Shown here: positions 27,529 to 36,914 of the stretch, one piece after another
Layout of the letters: each line of letters starts with the position of its first letter
How positions within the stretch are numbered: position 1 is the stretch's first letter
Assembly (NCBI GenBank): GCA_028285345.1
Contig: JANQPT010000034.1
Location: forward strand, 25,981-89,980
Direction of reading: 5' to 3'
Source: Planctomycetales bacterium
GTDB lineage: Bacteria; Planctomycetota; Planctomycetia; Planctomycetales; Planctomycetaceae
Length of the DNA stretch: 64,000 nucleotides
The notes under the pieces: generated by a model
What the model was told of the DNA's origin: nothing
Database searches by the model: none
What the model saw: the letters and a program-made list of their open reading frames with translations, nothing else
Made by a program: the position numbers and the translations under genes

Positions 27529-28500
27529 ATGATCGAACTCATTCTGTACATCACGGTCTTCATCTTACTTTCCGGACTCATGGCCATGGTGGATGCCGCC
27601 GTGCTCAGTGTCTCGCGCGCGGAAGTTGAGGAAATGGTCCTCGCCAAACAATGGGGAGCCGGAGCGCTGCGGAGTCTCGTGCAGCGAATTACTCGCGCAG
27701 TGGTCGTGATCGTGTTAATCACCAATTCGATTAACATTCTCGGTCCCATCTTGGCGGGCAACAAGGCGATCGCGCTTTACGGCGACAAGGTCATCGGCGT
27801 GATTACCGTCATTCTGACGCTGGGGACAATTCTCTTTTCAGAAATCATTCCCAAGTCGTTGGGAACGCACTATGCGCCGCAGATCGCCCGGTATTCTGCA
27901 CCGACAATTCGAGTATTGACGCTCGTGCTGTTTCCGCTCGTCGTCGGACTCGAGTGGATATCGAATCTGCTGAAGAGCGGCGAACGGCCAATCGGAACCG
28001 AACCGCAAATCCGCTCGCTCGTCAATATCGGCAGCCGCGCCGGCCTTATCGAAACCGACGAGAGCCAACTCATCCACCGCGCTTTTATTCTCAACGACCG
28101 AACGGCCGCCGACCTCATGACTCCCGCGACTGAAGTCGTCGGAGTCGATGCCGACGCCACAGTACAGCAAGCGGCCCGGCAGGCAAATCGGCAGCCGTTT
28201 TCGCGCTTCCCCGTATTTGGCGAGCACATGCATGACGTCCGAGGGATGATCCTCGCGCGTGACCTGTTGGAGGCGCTGAGTGTGGGGCGCGGCGACGAAT
28301 CGATCTCATCGATCGTCTTGCCGGCGCTGACCGTCGAGGCCGACATGCGGTCCGATGAATTGCTGGTGCTATTCCGGGACAAGCACGTGCACATGGCGGT
28401 CGTGCTTCAAAACGGAAAAACAGTGGGGCTGGTCACGCTCGAAGACGTGCTGGAACAATTGGTCGGCAAGATTGTGGATGAAAAAGATCCTCCTGCCTGA
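27529..28500 (+). CDS. CNNM (DUF21) transmembrane protein with CBS pair
   Basis: A 323-residue protein. Residues 1-170 are a DUF21/CNNM domain: helix 1 (LYITVFILLSGLMAMVDAAV) ends in the small-residue motif, followed by NSINILGPILAG and LFSEIIPKSLGTHYA. Residues about 190-320 carry two CBS domains (MTPATEVVGVDADATVQQ to LVTLEDVLEQLVGKIVDE). Family members (hemolysin C/MpfA/CNNM) export or regulate Mg or Co, or sense adenine nucleotides. The usual C-terminal CorC/HlyC domain is absent, so this is the short form. It is divergent to the beta-helix gene and convergent with a secreted protein gene, whose terminator overlaps its last codons. Confidence 0.9.
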   Translation: MIELILYITVFILLSGLMAMVDAAVLSVSRAEVEEMVLAKQWGAGALRSLVQRITRAVVVIVLITNSINILGPILAGNKAIALYGDKVIGVITVILTLGTILFSEIIPKSLGTHYAPQIARYSAPTIRVLTLVLFPLVVGLEWISNLLKSGERPIGTEPQIRSLVNIGSRAGLIETDESQLIHRAFILNDRTAADLMTPATEVVGVDADATVQQAARQANRQPFSRFPVFGEHMHDVRGMILARDLLEALSVGRGDESISSIVLPALTVEADMRSDELLVLFRDKHVHMAVVLQNGKTVGLVTLEDVLEQLVGKIVDEKDPPA

Positions 28501-28529
28501 CCGTTCAGGCACGGCCGAGCAGGAGGATC
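28481..28529 (-). terminator. Intrinsic terminator of the minus-strand gene, overlapping the CNNM 3' end
   Basis: GATCCTCCTGC (28486-28496) and GCAGGAGGATC (28519-28529) pair over 11 bp. An inner CCTGA/TCAGG hairpin lies within the loop and competes for the last outer base pair. Read on the minus strand, the stem is followed directly by TTTTT (28485-28481), which fits factor-independent termination for the gene ending at 28549. The left arm is within the coding end of the CNNM gene. Confidence 0.68.
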
Positions 28530-28548
28530 ATGGTCAGCAATCGGGTCG

Positions 28549-29349
28549 TTACTTCTCTTCCTTTTTCGCCGCGTCTTTTTTCTTCTTCTTAGCTTCGAGT
28601 TTTCCGGTGACCGGCAAGTCTCCCGCCTGGCCGCCGAAATCGACTTCGATATCTCCGGCCAATTTTTGGCCGCGCGGAAGCACGTTGTATTTCGCGGTTA
28701 ACGAATTGCCGTTGATGTCGCCGCTGACCGTGAACTTCAAGCGGTTGTCCTTGACCGCGATTTCAGCCACTTTAAATTCCCAATCGGGATTGCCCGCTTG
28801 ATATTCACCGCTCAGCTTCTTTTTGTCGTCGAGATTCAACTTGATCTGCGGCATGAGCACATTTCCGTCAGGCAGTTCAATTCGCAGCTTCCAAGTGCCG
28901 ACGACATCCTCGGCCTTGAGACTCCGTTTTGCGCTCCAATCGAAATCGCCCGAGTCATCAGCGGTCTCCCACATGATCGTGCCATCGACCCCATCACCTT
29001 TGATCTGACCTTCAAATGTCACCTCGATCTCTCGGCCTTCACGTTCGAATTTAAATCCGAAGGAGACCTGATCCTGATTCACTTTGCCGTCGGCGATTTC
29101 TACCGGATCCATATGCCCCTTAAACGTGCCGGTCAGCTTTTTGCCGTCGTAATTCAACTTCAAGACGGCGTTGACCGTCTCGCCGCCCATTTCATAGTCC
29201 CACCGCCAGGTTCCGGAGGGATCAACTGCTTTCTTGGCGGTCTTCTCTTTTGCCGCCGCTTCCTCCGCCGCGAATGCGGGCTGGCAGAATATCAGCGCCG
29301 CGGCCAAGCCGAGAATGCCGACAGAAACAGGTCGATTCAGTGCATACAT
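28549..29349 (-). CDS. Secreted two-repeat lipocalin-like beta protein, unrecognised
   Basis: A 266-residue protein. Residues 1-27 are a Sec signal peptide with an Ala-rich end (IFCQPAFAAEEA), likely cleaved after AFA. Two similar beta-rich blocks follow: GTWRWDYEMGGETVNAVLKL about 45-130 and GTWKLRIELPDGNVLMPQIK about 150-235, each with a GxxLxGxF/Y-type hairpin (GKKLTGTFKG, KKLSGEYQAG). The C-terminal 20 residues are Lys-rich (EAKKKKKDAAKK). It is probably periplasmic, a duplicated lipocalin-like fold; I do not recognise a named function. It has an intrinsic terminator at 28481. Confidence 0.78.
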   Translation of the reverse strand: MYALNRPVSVGILGLAAALIFCQPAFAAEEAAAKEKTAKKAVDPSGTWRWDYEMGGETVNAVLKLNYDGKKLTGTFKGHMDPVEIADGKVNQDQVSFGFKFEREGREIEVTFEGQIKGDGVDGTIMWETADDSGDFDWSAKRSLKAEDVVGTWKLRIELPDGNVLMPQIKLNLDDKKKLSGEYQAGNPDWEFKVAEIAVKDNRLKFTVSGDINGNSLTAKYNVLPRGQKLAGDIEVDFGGQAGDLPVTGKLEAKKKKKDAAKKEEK

Positions 29350-29521
29350 GGGGAAATCCTCAAGAATTGAAAGATGACGTTGATGAGTTCACTGCGGACC
29401 GCATCCGCAGGATCGCTTCCTTTTTTCTAACGCTGATCGGGCACAAATTCAACCAAATTCTACGGCGCCGTGGCGCAATGCCTCGGTCGGGCATCAGTCT
29501 CGTGCCGGCGCCCTGACAGGC

Positions 29522-31147
29522 CTATTGAGGCGAAGCGTTGACTGCAGAATTCACCCAATCCGGCACGGCCTCGGAATCGATACCCAAGACCGGCATCAAC
29601 CACAGAAAGGTTATCGCGGTGATCAATGCCACCCCGATCAGATTTAGTGCAAATCCATAACGGACCATGTCCAAGATTCGAATGCGACCGGAACCGAAGA
29701 CAATCGCGTTGGGCGGCGTCGCGATCGGAAGCATAAACGCGCAACTCGCGGAGACGGTGGCCGGCAGCATCAACAGACGCGGGTCCATATTCAAACGGAT
29801 GGCCGCGGCACCCAGGATCGGCAAAAAGATCTGCGTCGTCGCCATATTCGACGTAAACTCTGTGAGAAACGTCAGCGACAAGCAGAGACAGGCGACCAGG
29901 ACCACGGAATGCCAATCTTTGGCGGATTCATCGATCTGGCTTCCAAAAAACTCCGACAGCCCGGTGCTCTTAAAGCCGGAGGCGATCGCGAATCCGCCGC
30001 CAAAGAGCAGCAGCAATCCCCACGGCAGCCGCGATGCTGTTTGCCAATTCATCAGAAACTGCAATTTGCCATGTTCGTCGCGCCCGCTCGGCAGACAAAA
30101 CATCAAGGCCACCATGACCATCGCCACAGTCGAATCATGAATGTCGGCAGCGCGAATACGGCCGGCGACACCCAGCGATTGCAGACCACGCTCCAGCGCC
30201 GCGGCCCAGCCTTCAAACAGAACCTGGTCCTGAAGCTGAAATTTCCCCCGGGTCACCCACAGCACTGCTGTGAGAACAAAGATCGTCAGCATCAGCTTCT
30301 CACCCAACGACGGGCGGCCCAGATCGCGAATCCGTTGACGGAAGAACTCGCGGCCCAATTCTTGCAGTTGTGGCAGTGCGGGCAACCGCCATGTCAGCAA
30401 CAGCCAAGTACAACCGAGGAAAACGACTCCCAGCGGTACAAACGCGATCATCCATTGTCCGGCGGTAATCTCGGGCGCCTCGGGAAACGTCTTACTCCAG
30501 ATCCCCGAAAAGGTGATGTTCGTCGGAGTTCCCACCAGCGTCGTCGCCCCGCCCATTGAAGCGGAGTAGGCGATGCCCAACATCAGCGCCAGCGACAATC
30601 GTGACAGATCGACGCCCCGGTCGTGATCTCCGACGTCGGCGAGAACTTCCTCCAGTGATGTCAGGATCGCCAAAGCAATCGGCAGCATCAATAGCGTGGT
30701 GGCGGTATTGCTGATCCACATCGACAAAAACGCCGTCGCGCACATGAACCCCAATACAATCCTCCGCGGTCCGGTCCCCAGAAACTGGACGATGTGAAAC
30801 GCGATCCGCCGGTGCAAACCCCACCGTTCGATCCCCAGGGCAATCATGAATCCGCCCATGGCGAGCACGATACTCTGGTTCATGTATGCGGCGGGAACCA
30901 CCGACGCGGATTCGATTCCAAGCAGGGGAAACAAGGCCAGCGGTAGCAAACTGGTCACGGCGATCGGTACGGCCTGTGTCACCCACCAGAGGGCCATCAG
31001 CGCAGTCACCGCCAGCATCCGCTGTGCTTCAACCGGCATGCCGGGCCACCCTGGGTAATTCAAGATCGCCAAGAAGAGCAGCGGCCCGCAGACCAACCCG
31101 GTCCGCCCAATGGGAGTCGGCATCGCCTCGTAGGCATTGGCGGACAT
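29522..31147 (-). CDS. SLC13/DASS-type sodium-dicarboxylate (divalent anion) symporter
   Basis: A 541-residue protein with about 11-13 membrane helices. The two internal-repeat motifs are visible. The first SNT site is WISNTATTLLMLPIALAIL, binding Na+ and carboxylate. The second is FTSNMATTQIFLPILGAAA, where Thr of SNT is Met. The family imports succinate, malate, citrate or sulfate with Na+. The start at ATG 31147 is chosen because GGAGAG lies 9 bp upstream; a TTG at 31156 is possible. It ends 170 bp before the secreted protein gene starts and follows the ABC operon after 56 bp, with no proven operon link. Confidence 0.9.
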   Translation of the reverse strand: MSANAYEAMPTPIGRTGLVCGPLLFLAILNYPGWPGMPVEAQRMLAVTALMALWWVTQAVPIAVTSLLPLALFPLLGIESASVVPAAYMNQSIVLAMGGFMIALGIERWGLHRRIAFHIVQFLGTGPRRIVLGFMCATAFLSMWISNTATTLLMLPIALAILTSLEEVLADVGDHDRGVDLSRLSLALMLGIAYSASMGGATTLVGTPTNITFSGIWSKTFPEAPEITAGQWMIAFVPLGVVFLGCTWLLLTWRLPALPQLQELGREFFRQRIRDLGRPSLGEKLMLTIFVLTAVLWVTRGKFQLQDQVLFEGWAAALERGLQSLGVAGRIRAADIHDSTVAMVMVALMFCLPSGRDEHGKLQFLMNWQTASRLPWGLLLLFGGGFAIASGFKSTGLSEFFGSQIDESAKDWHSVVLVACLCLSLTFLTEFTSNMATTQIFLPILGAAAIRLNMDPRLLMLPATVSASCAFMLPIATPPNAIVFGSGRIRILDMVRYGFALNLIGVALITAITFLWLMPVLGIDSEAVPDWVNSAVNASPQ

Positions 31148-31203
31148 GGCGGGCAACTCTCCGACCTTGGTAAGCGTGCGTTTTCCGGCAGAATGGAGGC
31201 GCG

Positions 31204-32442
31204 TTATAGATGTCGTGGATCAAACGCGTCCTGCAAAGCGTCCGAGACGATATTGAAGGCCAATACGAGCCCAAACATGAACAGCGTCGCAGCACCGATC
31301 TGCCAGAAAAAGCCGTTGATGACTTCCGATCCGGACTGGCTGATCATGATGCCCCAACTCGGACCGTCTTTGACGCCCAAACCGAGGAAGCTCAGAATCA
31401 CCTCTGACTTGATCGCCCCGATGAACAGCAGCGAAAAATTGATCAGCAACAAGTAGGCGGCGTTGGGCAGTATGTGTCGCAGGATAATATAGAACCGCCC
31501 GCAGCCCATGGCGGTTGCCGCCTGTACGTATTCCAGCTCTTTGATCTTCAGCGTCTCCCCCCGCAAGACGCGGCAGGGGCCGATCCAAAACGTCAAGCTG
31601 AATGCGACGTAGACCGGGATCAGCGTCCCATCCCAAATCGTGCCGGTGAACATGTAGGCCAACAACACCAGCAACACGAGATTCGGAATCGACGAAAACG
31701 TGGTATAGAGCCAAATCACCGCATGATCGACCCATCCACCGAAGAAACCCGCGGCGGTTCCCAGCAGCGCGCCGAACAATACCGCGACCAGGGCCGTGAC
31801 GACACCGATCTGTACAGCAACCTTGATTGAATAGACGGCACGGAGCATGATCGAACGTCCCTGTCGATCGGTGCCGAGCAGCATCTCGACGTTGCGCCAA
31901 AACGCGTCTCGGCCGGTCGGCGGCGGATACAACTCGTTGACAACCTGCTCCAGTTCCTTAAGTTTCGGCTGCAGTTCGGGAGCCTCATTGAGATTCGCGA
32001 CCACCGCCAACGAGTCAAAGATTTGCCATCCCTCGTCAACGAGTTGACGCAACTCCGGAAGCGGCCGCTCTGCAACTTTGAGCGTTCCGAAATCGATATC
32101 CGCAAGGGCTTCTTGGGGATTCGATTTTTTCAATGCCCGATCGACGATTTCCAGCAGCCGCTCACAGCGCTGCAACCGCTGCTCCGGTTCCGGCTGCAAG
32201 AAAAGGCCCGGCATATTCTTGGTGCCCACACGGCCTTTGGACGCCTCCAGCGAAACGAGGCCGTAGTTTTTTGGAGGCTGATATTTATCATCCAGCTTTT
32301 GCCGCAGTTTGTAATACCATTCCGGAACCAAAATCACCGCAGCCACCGCCAAGTAGCAGGAGATCACGATCAGCGCCGCAACCGAAAGTCGGCTGCGAAA
32401 GAACTTGCGTGCGGCCCGGGATTCCTTCCAATTGAAGATCAT
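31204..32442 (-). CDS. ABC transporter permease, oligopeptide (OppC-like) type
   Basis: A 412-residue inner-membrane permease. The N-terminal helix (ALIVISCYLAVAAVILVPEW) is followed by an unusual periplasmic insert of about 110 residues rich in Glu, Leu and Lys. The standard OppC core then starts at LLGTDRQGRSI. The EAA-type loop is visible (EYVQAATAMGCGRFYIILRH). Standard OppC proteins have a short loop instead of this insert. The start overlaps the previous permease stop by four bases (ATGA), so translation is coupled. It forms the channel with the OppB-like subunit. Confidence 0.93.
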   Translation of the reverse strand: MIFNWKESRAARKFFRSRLSVAALIVISCYLAVAAVILVPEWYYKLRQKLDDKYQPPKNYGLVSLEASKGRVGTKNMPGLFLQPEPEQRLQRCERLLEIVDRALKKSNPQEALADIDFGTLKVAERPLPELRQLVDEGWQIFDSLAVVANLNEAPELQPKLKELEQVVNELYPPPTGRDAFWRNVEMLLGTDRQGRSIMLRAVYSIKVAVQIGVVTALVAVLFGALLGTAAGFFGGWVDHAVIWLYTTFSSIPNLVLLVLLAYMFTGTIWDGTLIPVYVAFSLTFWIGPCRVLRGETLKIKELEYVQAATAMGCGRFYIILRHILPNAAYLLLINFSLLFIGAIKSEVILSFLGLGVKDGPSWGIMISQSGSEVINGFFWQIGAATLFMFGLVLAFNIVSDALQDAFDPRHL

Positions 32443-33392
32443 GAGAGGCGAACCCTCGGATCGACCAGGGCGTAGAGCACGTCGGTCAGAATAATCGTGA
32501 TGATAAACAGCGCTGCGAACACGGCGGTAAACGCCTGGATGACGGGAAAGTCTTTGGAGTTTACCGCAACGATCAAGGCGCGACCCATGCCGGGGATGCC
32601 GAAGTACATCTCCATCACGATCCCCCCGGTGATCAAGAAAGGCAGCGTGATCATCACGCGGGTCACGATGGGAATCATCGCGTTTTTGAGCATGTGTACA
32701 AACATCACTCGTTGTTTGCTGATGCCCTTGGCCAGCGCGGTCTTGATGTAGTCCTTGCCGGTTTCCTCAACCATCACCGCCCGATAGAACCGTGTGTCGT
32801 ATCCCATGGCCACGATGACCGAAATCAGCACCGGCAACAGGCAGTAATGTGCCCAGTACTTCAGCCCCGGTTCGTACCCCTGGATGGCGAAGATCTGATG
32901 GCCGGTGTCTCGAGCGATCAAATAAGCGCCGACATATTGCCCCAGAATAATGTACGCCAGCAAGCTGACACACATTCCCAACACCGCCAAAAAGACCAAC
33001 GACTTATCAATACTGCGGCCCCGGTAGTAAGCGGAAACCATTCCGACGCAGATCGAGAGAATCGTAGTCAGGATCAGCGCAGGTACAGTGATTGACAAGC
33101 TGGGGACGATCGCCCGGCGAATCATGCTTCCGACGGTAACGCCGGGGAAGTCCCAACTGTTCTCGCTGAAATCGAGCGTCAACGTACTCTTCAGAAAAAC
33201 GGCGTACTGCAACAAAAACGGTTGATCGAGACCAAATTCCTTTCGCACATCCGCCATTCGTTCTTCTGTGGCGTTTTTGCCCAAGTGCATTGTCACCGGA
33301 TCCTGCACGCGGAGCACCGCCATTACCAATAGCAAAACTGCCAGGTAGACAGGAACGTAATAAATCAAACGTCGAATGATGTAGGACCACAT
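32439..33392 (-). CDS. ABC transporter permease, oligopeptide (OppB-like) type
   Basis: A 317-residue permease with the classic OppB layout: an N-terminal helix (IRRLIYYVPVYLAVLLLVMA), a 60-residue periplasmic stretch, then five helices. The EAA loop is at GKDYIKTALAKGISKQRVMF and the C-terminus is LTDVLYALVDPRVRLS. It binds the unseen ATPase through the EAA loop. The gene follows the substrate-binding protein by 23 bp and overlaps the OppC-like gene. The substrate is predicted as peptides or other small solutes. Confidence 0.94.
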   Translation of the reverse strand: MWSYIIRRLIYYVPVYLAVLLLVMAVLRVQDPVTMHLGKNATEERMADVRKEFGLDQPFLLQYAVFLKSTLTLDFSENSWDFPGVTVGSMIRRAIVPSLSITVPALILTTILSICVGMVSAYYRGRSIDKSLVFLAVLGMCVSLLAYIILGQYVGAYLIARDTGHQIFAIQGYEPGLKYWAHYCLLPVLISVIVAMGYDTRFYRAVMVEETGKDYIKTALAKGISKQRVMFVHMLKNAMIPIVTRVMITLPFLITGGIVMEMYFGIPGMGRALIVAVNSKDFPVIQAFTAVFAALFIITIILTDVLYALVDPRVRLS

Positions 33393-33415
33393 CTGTCAAT
33401 CATTCTGTGTCGAGA

Positions 33416-35344
33416 CTAATTCACTTCTTCCGTGGCGTAGACCCGCGGTTCGCTGACGTCCAGGTATTTGGGCCAATTGCTGAAGGTCTCGCTGACTTTG
33501 AGATTCTTCAGCCAGGGATTGATCAGATACGACCGCGTACGGCCCATCGAGCCAACGTACGGCGTGTCCTCAATGAGCATGTCCCGCATTTGGACGTAGA
33601 GTTTTGTACGCTCCGGCGAGGGGGGCATCGTCCGCGCCTGTTCATAGAGCCGGTCATATTCTGGCCGATTGTAGTTGTAGTGGTTCGATCCGGGCGAGAC
33701 ATTGGGGCTGTAGAACAGGGCCAGGTTGTTCTCCGCATCGGGATAGTCCGAACCCCAGGCAAACCCGAATAAGGGCGCCTTTTTGTTGTTGACCTTTTCA
33801 ATCAATGTCGAGAATTCGACGAGATTGGGTTTGAGGTTTACGTTGATCTTCGACAACTGCCGCTTCAGCAATTCCGTTTGTTCGGCGTTATTGCGGCCGG
33901 TGCTGGTGTAAAACTCGATCGGCGGCAACCCTTTTCCGTCGGGATAGCCCGCTTCAGCGAGCAACTTCCGCGCGCGTTCCAAGTTGGGACCGCGGTAGCT
34001 CTCCTTCGCCCGACCATCGGTGGGATGGCCGTCCAGACCTGGCGGAATTGGGCCGTCGTAGACGGAGTTGATGCCGCTATAAAACACCTCGTTGAATTCG
34101 TCCAAGTCGACTGCCAGAGAAATCGCCTGCCGCAACTTCTTGCTCTTCTCGTCATATCCGCCCAACAGCTCATCTTCCATGTTGAACCCGCGAAAGATGA
34201 AGTCCAGCAGTTTCACGCGCTGTGCAGTGATGCCCTCCCGCGTGTACTTCGGCCGGAGCTGGCGAGTCCGTTTGATAAACGCTTCGTCGAAGTACTCGTC
34301 GGGCACCTCGGTATAATCGAGCTTGCCCGTGCGGAATGACAACCACATCGGCTGGTCCTGTACAAAGAAATGAAACTCCAGCCGGTCGACCAACGGCAGC
34401 CGTTTGCCGGCGTCCTTGGTCCATCCCTCGGCCACGTCATCCGGCATATGTTCGCTGGGGTAGTAGCTGGCGTGGTAGTTCGGGTTCTTGTAATAAACCA
34501 TCCGCTGGCCCGGCAGCCAATCGTCTTCGGCCAGCGTAAACGGACCAGTTCCGACGGGATGCCTGCCAAAACGTTTGCCGTAAGTTTCAACCGCTTCACG
34601 CGGCACTATCGCCGTCTGAAACATCGCCAGCACCCACATGAATCGCGGCACCGGCTCTTTGAGAATCACGTGGAATTCATAGTCATTGATCTTCTGGAAT
34701 CCCTCAATCGGCACATCATAGTCGAAGGCCACTTCTTCAATTCCGTCATCACCCGATTTCTTGGCAAACACCTCAAACAACCGCCATGTCGTTTGCCCGT
34801 CATCCGCTGAGGTACTCGCCGCAATGGCCTTCTTCTTTGCATCGACCGCGCTGTTCTGTTCATCCCGGAAGTTATCGAAACCCTGAATCGTATTCTCAAA
34901 CAGCCACCAGCTCTTGGGACTGTTGCCCTTATCGGCCATTCGTTTCCAGGAATAGAATACGTCATCCGTTACCAGTTCCCGTCCCTTGCCGTCGGGAAAA
35001 CACGGGTCGTCATGGAAGTAGACGCCTTTTTTGAGCTTAAAGTGATAGGTCAGCCGATCTTCCGAAACCGTCGGCATCTCGCTGAGCAACAGCGGCTCGA
35101 GCGCTAGTGGCCGGACCAGATATTTGTACTGCACGAGAGTCTCGTAAATCTGGCAGGTCGCCTTGTTGTCGTACTGCGTCGAACCTTGCACCGGATCGAG
35201 CGACTTGGGATCGTCGGATCGTAGCGGCAGCCGCAGGACCTTGCCTTCCTCCTCAACTCGCGCGCACGAGCCGCAGCAGAGCGTCACGACCAGACAAACC
35301 AACAACTGGCTGCCCATTCGCCCCATGGTTGTACGCCAAGTCAT
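33416..35344 (-). CDS. ABC transporter substrate-binding lipoprotein, SBP family 5 (OppA-like)
   Basis: A 642-residue protein, longer than the usual 500-550. The N-terminus is a signal peptide with a Cys-containing lipobox (VTLCCGSCARV), so it is probably a membrane-anchored periplasmic lipoprotein. Family 5 markers are LRSDDPKSLDPVQGST, VTDDVFYSWKRM and KLLAEAGYPDGKGLPPIEF. The C-terminus ends in a NPWLKNLKVSETFSNW stretch. It captures peptides or similar and delivers them to the OppB/OppC-like permeases encoded just downstream. No ATPase genes follow, so the importer must borrow one. The upstream neighbour is the sulfite-oxidase-family gene after 200 bp. Confidence 0.93.
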   Translation of the reverse strand: MTWRTTMGRMGSQLLVCLVVTLCCGSCARVEEEGKVLRLPLRSDDPKSLDPVQGSTQYDNKATCQIYETLVQYKYLVRPLALEPLLLSEMPTVSEDRLTYHFKLKKGVYFHDDPCFPDGKGRELVTDDVFYSWKRMADKGNSPKSWWLFENTIQGFDNFRDEQNSAVDAKKKAIAASTSADDGQTTWRLFEVFAKKSGDDGIEEVAFDYDVPIEGFQKINDYEFHVILKEPVPRFMWVLAMFQTAIVPREAVETYGKRFGRHPVGTGPFTLAEDDWLPGQRMVYYKNPNYHASYYPSEHMPDDVAEGWTKDAGKRLPLVDRLEFHFFVQDQPMWLSFRTGKLDYTEVPDEYFDEAFIKRTRQLRPKYTREGITAQRVKLLDFIFRGFNMEDELLGGYDEKSKKLRQAISLAVDLDEFNEVFYSGINSVYDGPIPPGLDGHPTDGRAKESYRGPNLERARKLLAEAGYPDGKGLPPIEFYTSTGRNNAEQTELLKRQLSKINVNLKPNLVEFSTLIEKVNNKKAPLFGFAWGSDYPDAENNLALFYSPNVSPGSNHYNYNRPEYDRLYEQARTMPPSPERTKLYVQMRDMLIEDTPYVGSMGRTRSYLINPWLKNLKVSETFSNWPKYLDVSEPRVYATEEVN

Positions 35345-35545
35345 GAGTGCTTTCCCGCGACGGTGAGGTTAAACAGTCGGCTGCACAAAACAGCGCTCGG
35401 CGGCGACTCACACGCCGAGCCGCAGACGCACTGCACATCATAACCGACGCGCGCCAAATGTCACCCTTGAACGTCCGGCAAACTGATGAGCGTGGCACTG
35501 GACCAGCCGAAGCGGAAATGTGCTGCAGATTGTCAGCATGGTCCG
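35345..35545. other. Intergenic region upstream of the ABC operon
   Basis: About 200 bp on the minus strand between the sulfite-oxidase-family stop and the substrate-binding protein start. It must contain the ABC promoter; no convincing -35/-10 pair or operator was recognised. Confidence 0.3.
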
Positions 35546-36814
35546 CTACGACTTGACCGTGATGCCGACTTGCTCGATCACGGCACGGCCCGACTTGCGA
35601 AACGGTCGGGGCATCGGTTGGGCGATGCCGTTCTCGTCAACGGTGCGACAGCGAAGCGTGTATTTGCCGGCCGGAAGTCCCGGCAACAGCGCCGCCCAAT
35701 GTGCCTTGGAGAGTTTCAGCGGCCAATGGAGCGGCCGGCCGGTCTGCGGATCGAACCCGCGCGTGCCGGGCGGGATTCGATCCTCGGCGAGGCCGCCGCC
35801 CCATGCTTGCGGCGGCGGCAGAACCTCGGCGTCGCGCCAAGGGGCGTTGGCAAAGTATTTGCCGCCGGCGGGCGGTTCCTCGTCGTCGTTGTGGATCCAG
35901 ACTTGGACCTTCTTTAGCCCGGAGACGCCGACCTGTGCATATCCGGTGACGGCAATCGGCTGGTCCGGTTTCACCGTCGTCGGCACGGAGAGCGTTTCGC
36001 AAAATGTCTTCAGCGGGCTGTCGACGTCGTTGTTCTTTTCTCCGTAGGTATCGTTGGCGGCCCAGCGGTTAGAGAGATACAGGTGCGTCAGCCATTTGAT
36101 GCTCTTAAACCCGTACGCTTCGGGAACGACGACCCGCACAGGAGCGCCGCGCTCAGGCGTCAGCCACTGGCCGTTGAGTTTGTAGCAGAGAATCACCGGC
36201 GGCAGTCCGTAAAGGTCTTCCAACACGCGTCCCACCGGCAGCGAACTGCGGAACATTTGCTCGGGATCGTCGTTGTGGTATCCGTGATAATAGACGCGGC
36301 GGAGATCCTTGCTGGGTTGCGCCAGCCACAACACATCGCGTAACGGAACTCCTTCCCAGATTCCGTTGCCCAGCGGACAACCAATATTGAGGCAGGTCAT
36401 CAACTTCGGAAACCGCACGGCGCGGGTTTGCGCCAATTGCATGAGATCCTTAAAGTTGAAGGCGGTGTTCTTTGCTTTGGTGAGCGGCTTGCGCACTTTG
36501 GCCTTGTGTTCCGGATCGCTGATGACCTCGAGCGACCACGTGTCACGCGTAAGACCGACCTCCTTGCGACGTTCCTCATCCAGTGAATGCGGCTTCGGTT
36601 TGCCGCGGGAGACGTCTTCAAAGTCATCCTGCTTCGTCAGCCACGGTTCGATTTCATCGATGGCCTTTTGCAGCACCGGGTCCCGCTTCGACGAGGCGGC
36701 AAACAAGGGGAGGGCACTCATCGCCGCCATTCCGGCGGCGCCGAAGCGAAGGAAATACCGGCGGGTGAGGTGTCTGTGCCGGGTGAGAAAATCGATGGGC
36801 GGGGGATTGTCCAT
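35546..36814 (-). CDS. Sulfite-oxidase-family molybdopterin protein with Tat-like signal
   Basis: A 422-residue protein. The N-terminus has LTRRYFLRFGAAGMAAMS, a twin-arginine leader, as expected for a protein that folds with its cofactor before export. The molybdopterin domain has MTCLNIGCPLGNGIWEGVPL, where Cys141 is the likely molybdenum ligand. The C-terminal third resembles the Mo-co dimerisation domain (AVTGYAQVGVSGLKKVQVWI). It should oxidise sulfite or a related sulfur or oxyanion compound; its electron acceptor is not encoded next to it. The ATG at 36814 has GAGG 6 bp before it; a GTG at 36826 overlaps that site. Confidence 0.88.
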   Translation of the reverse strand: MDNPPPIDFLTRHRHLTRRYFLRFGAAGMAAMSALPLFAASSKRDPVLQKAIDEIEPWLTKQDDFEDVSRGKPKPHSLDEERRKEVGLTRDTWSLEVISDPEHKAKVRKPLTKAKNTAFNFKDLMQLAQTRAVRFPKLMTCLNIGCPLGNGIWEGVPLRDVLWLAQPSKDLRRVYYHGYHNDDPEQMFRSSLPVGRVLEDLYGLPPVILCYKLNGQWLTPERGAPVRVVVPEAYGFKSIKWLTHLYLSNRWAANDTYGEKNNDVDSPLKTFCETLSVPTTVKPDQPIAVTGYAQVGVSGLKKVQVWIHNDDEEPPAGGKYFANAPWRDAEVLPPPQAWGGGLAEDRIPPGTRGFDPQTGRPLHWPLKLSKAHWAALLPGLPAGKYTLRCRTVDENGIAQPMPRPFRKSGRAVIEQVGITVKS

Positions 36815-36914
36815 GAGGAACCTCACTCGAACGTGGCGGTCATTGCGTCGAGTCTACCGCGCCTAGAAACGCGTTGCTACTCTTTCAGGGTGGCCACGTA
36901 TTGTAACTTCGACG

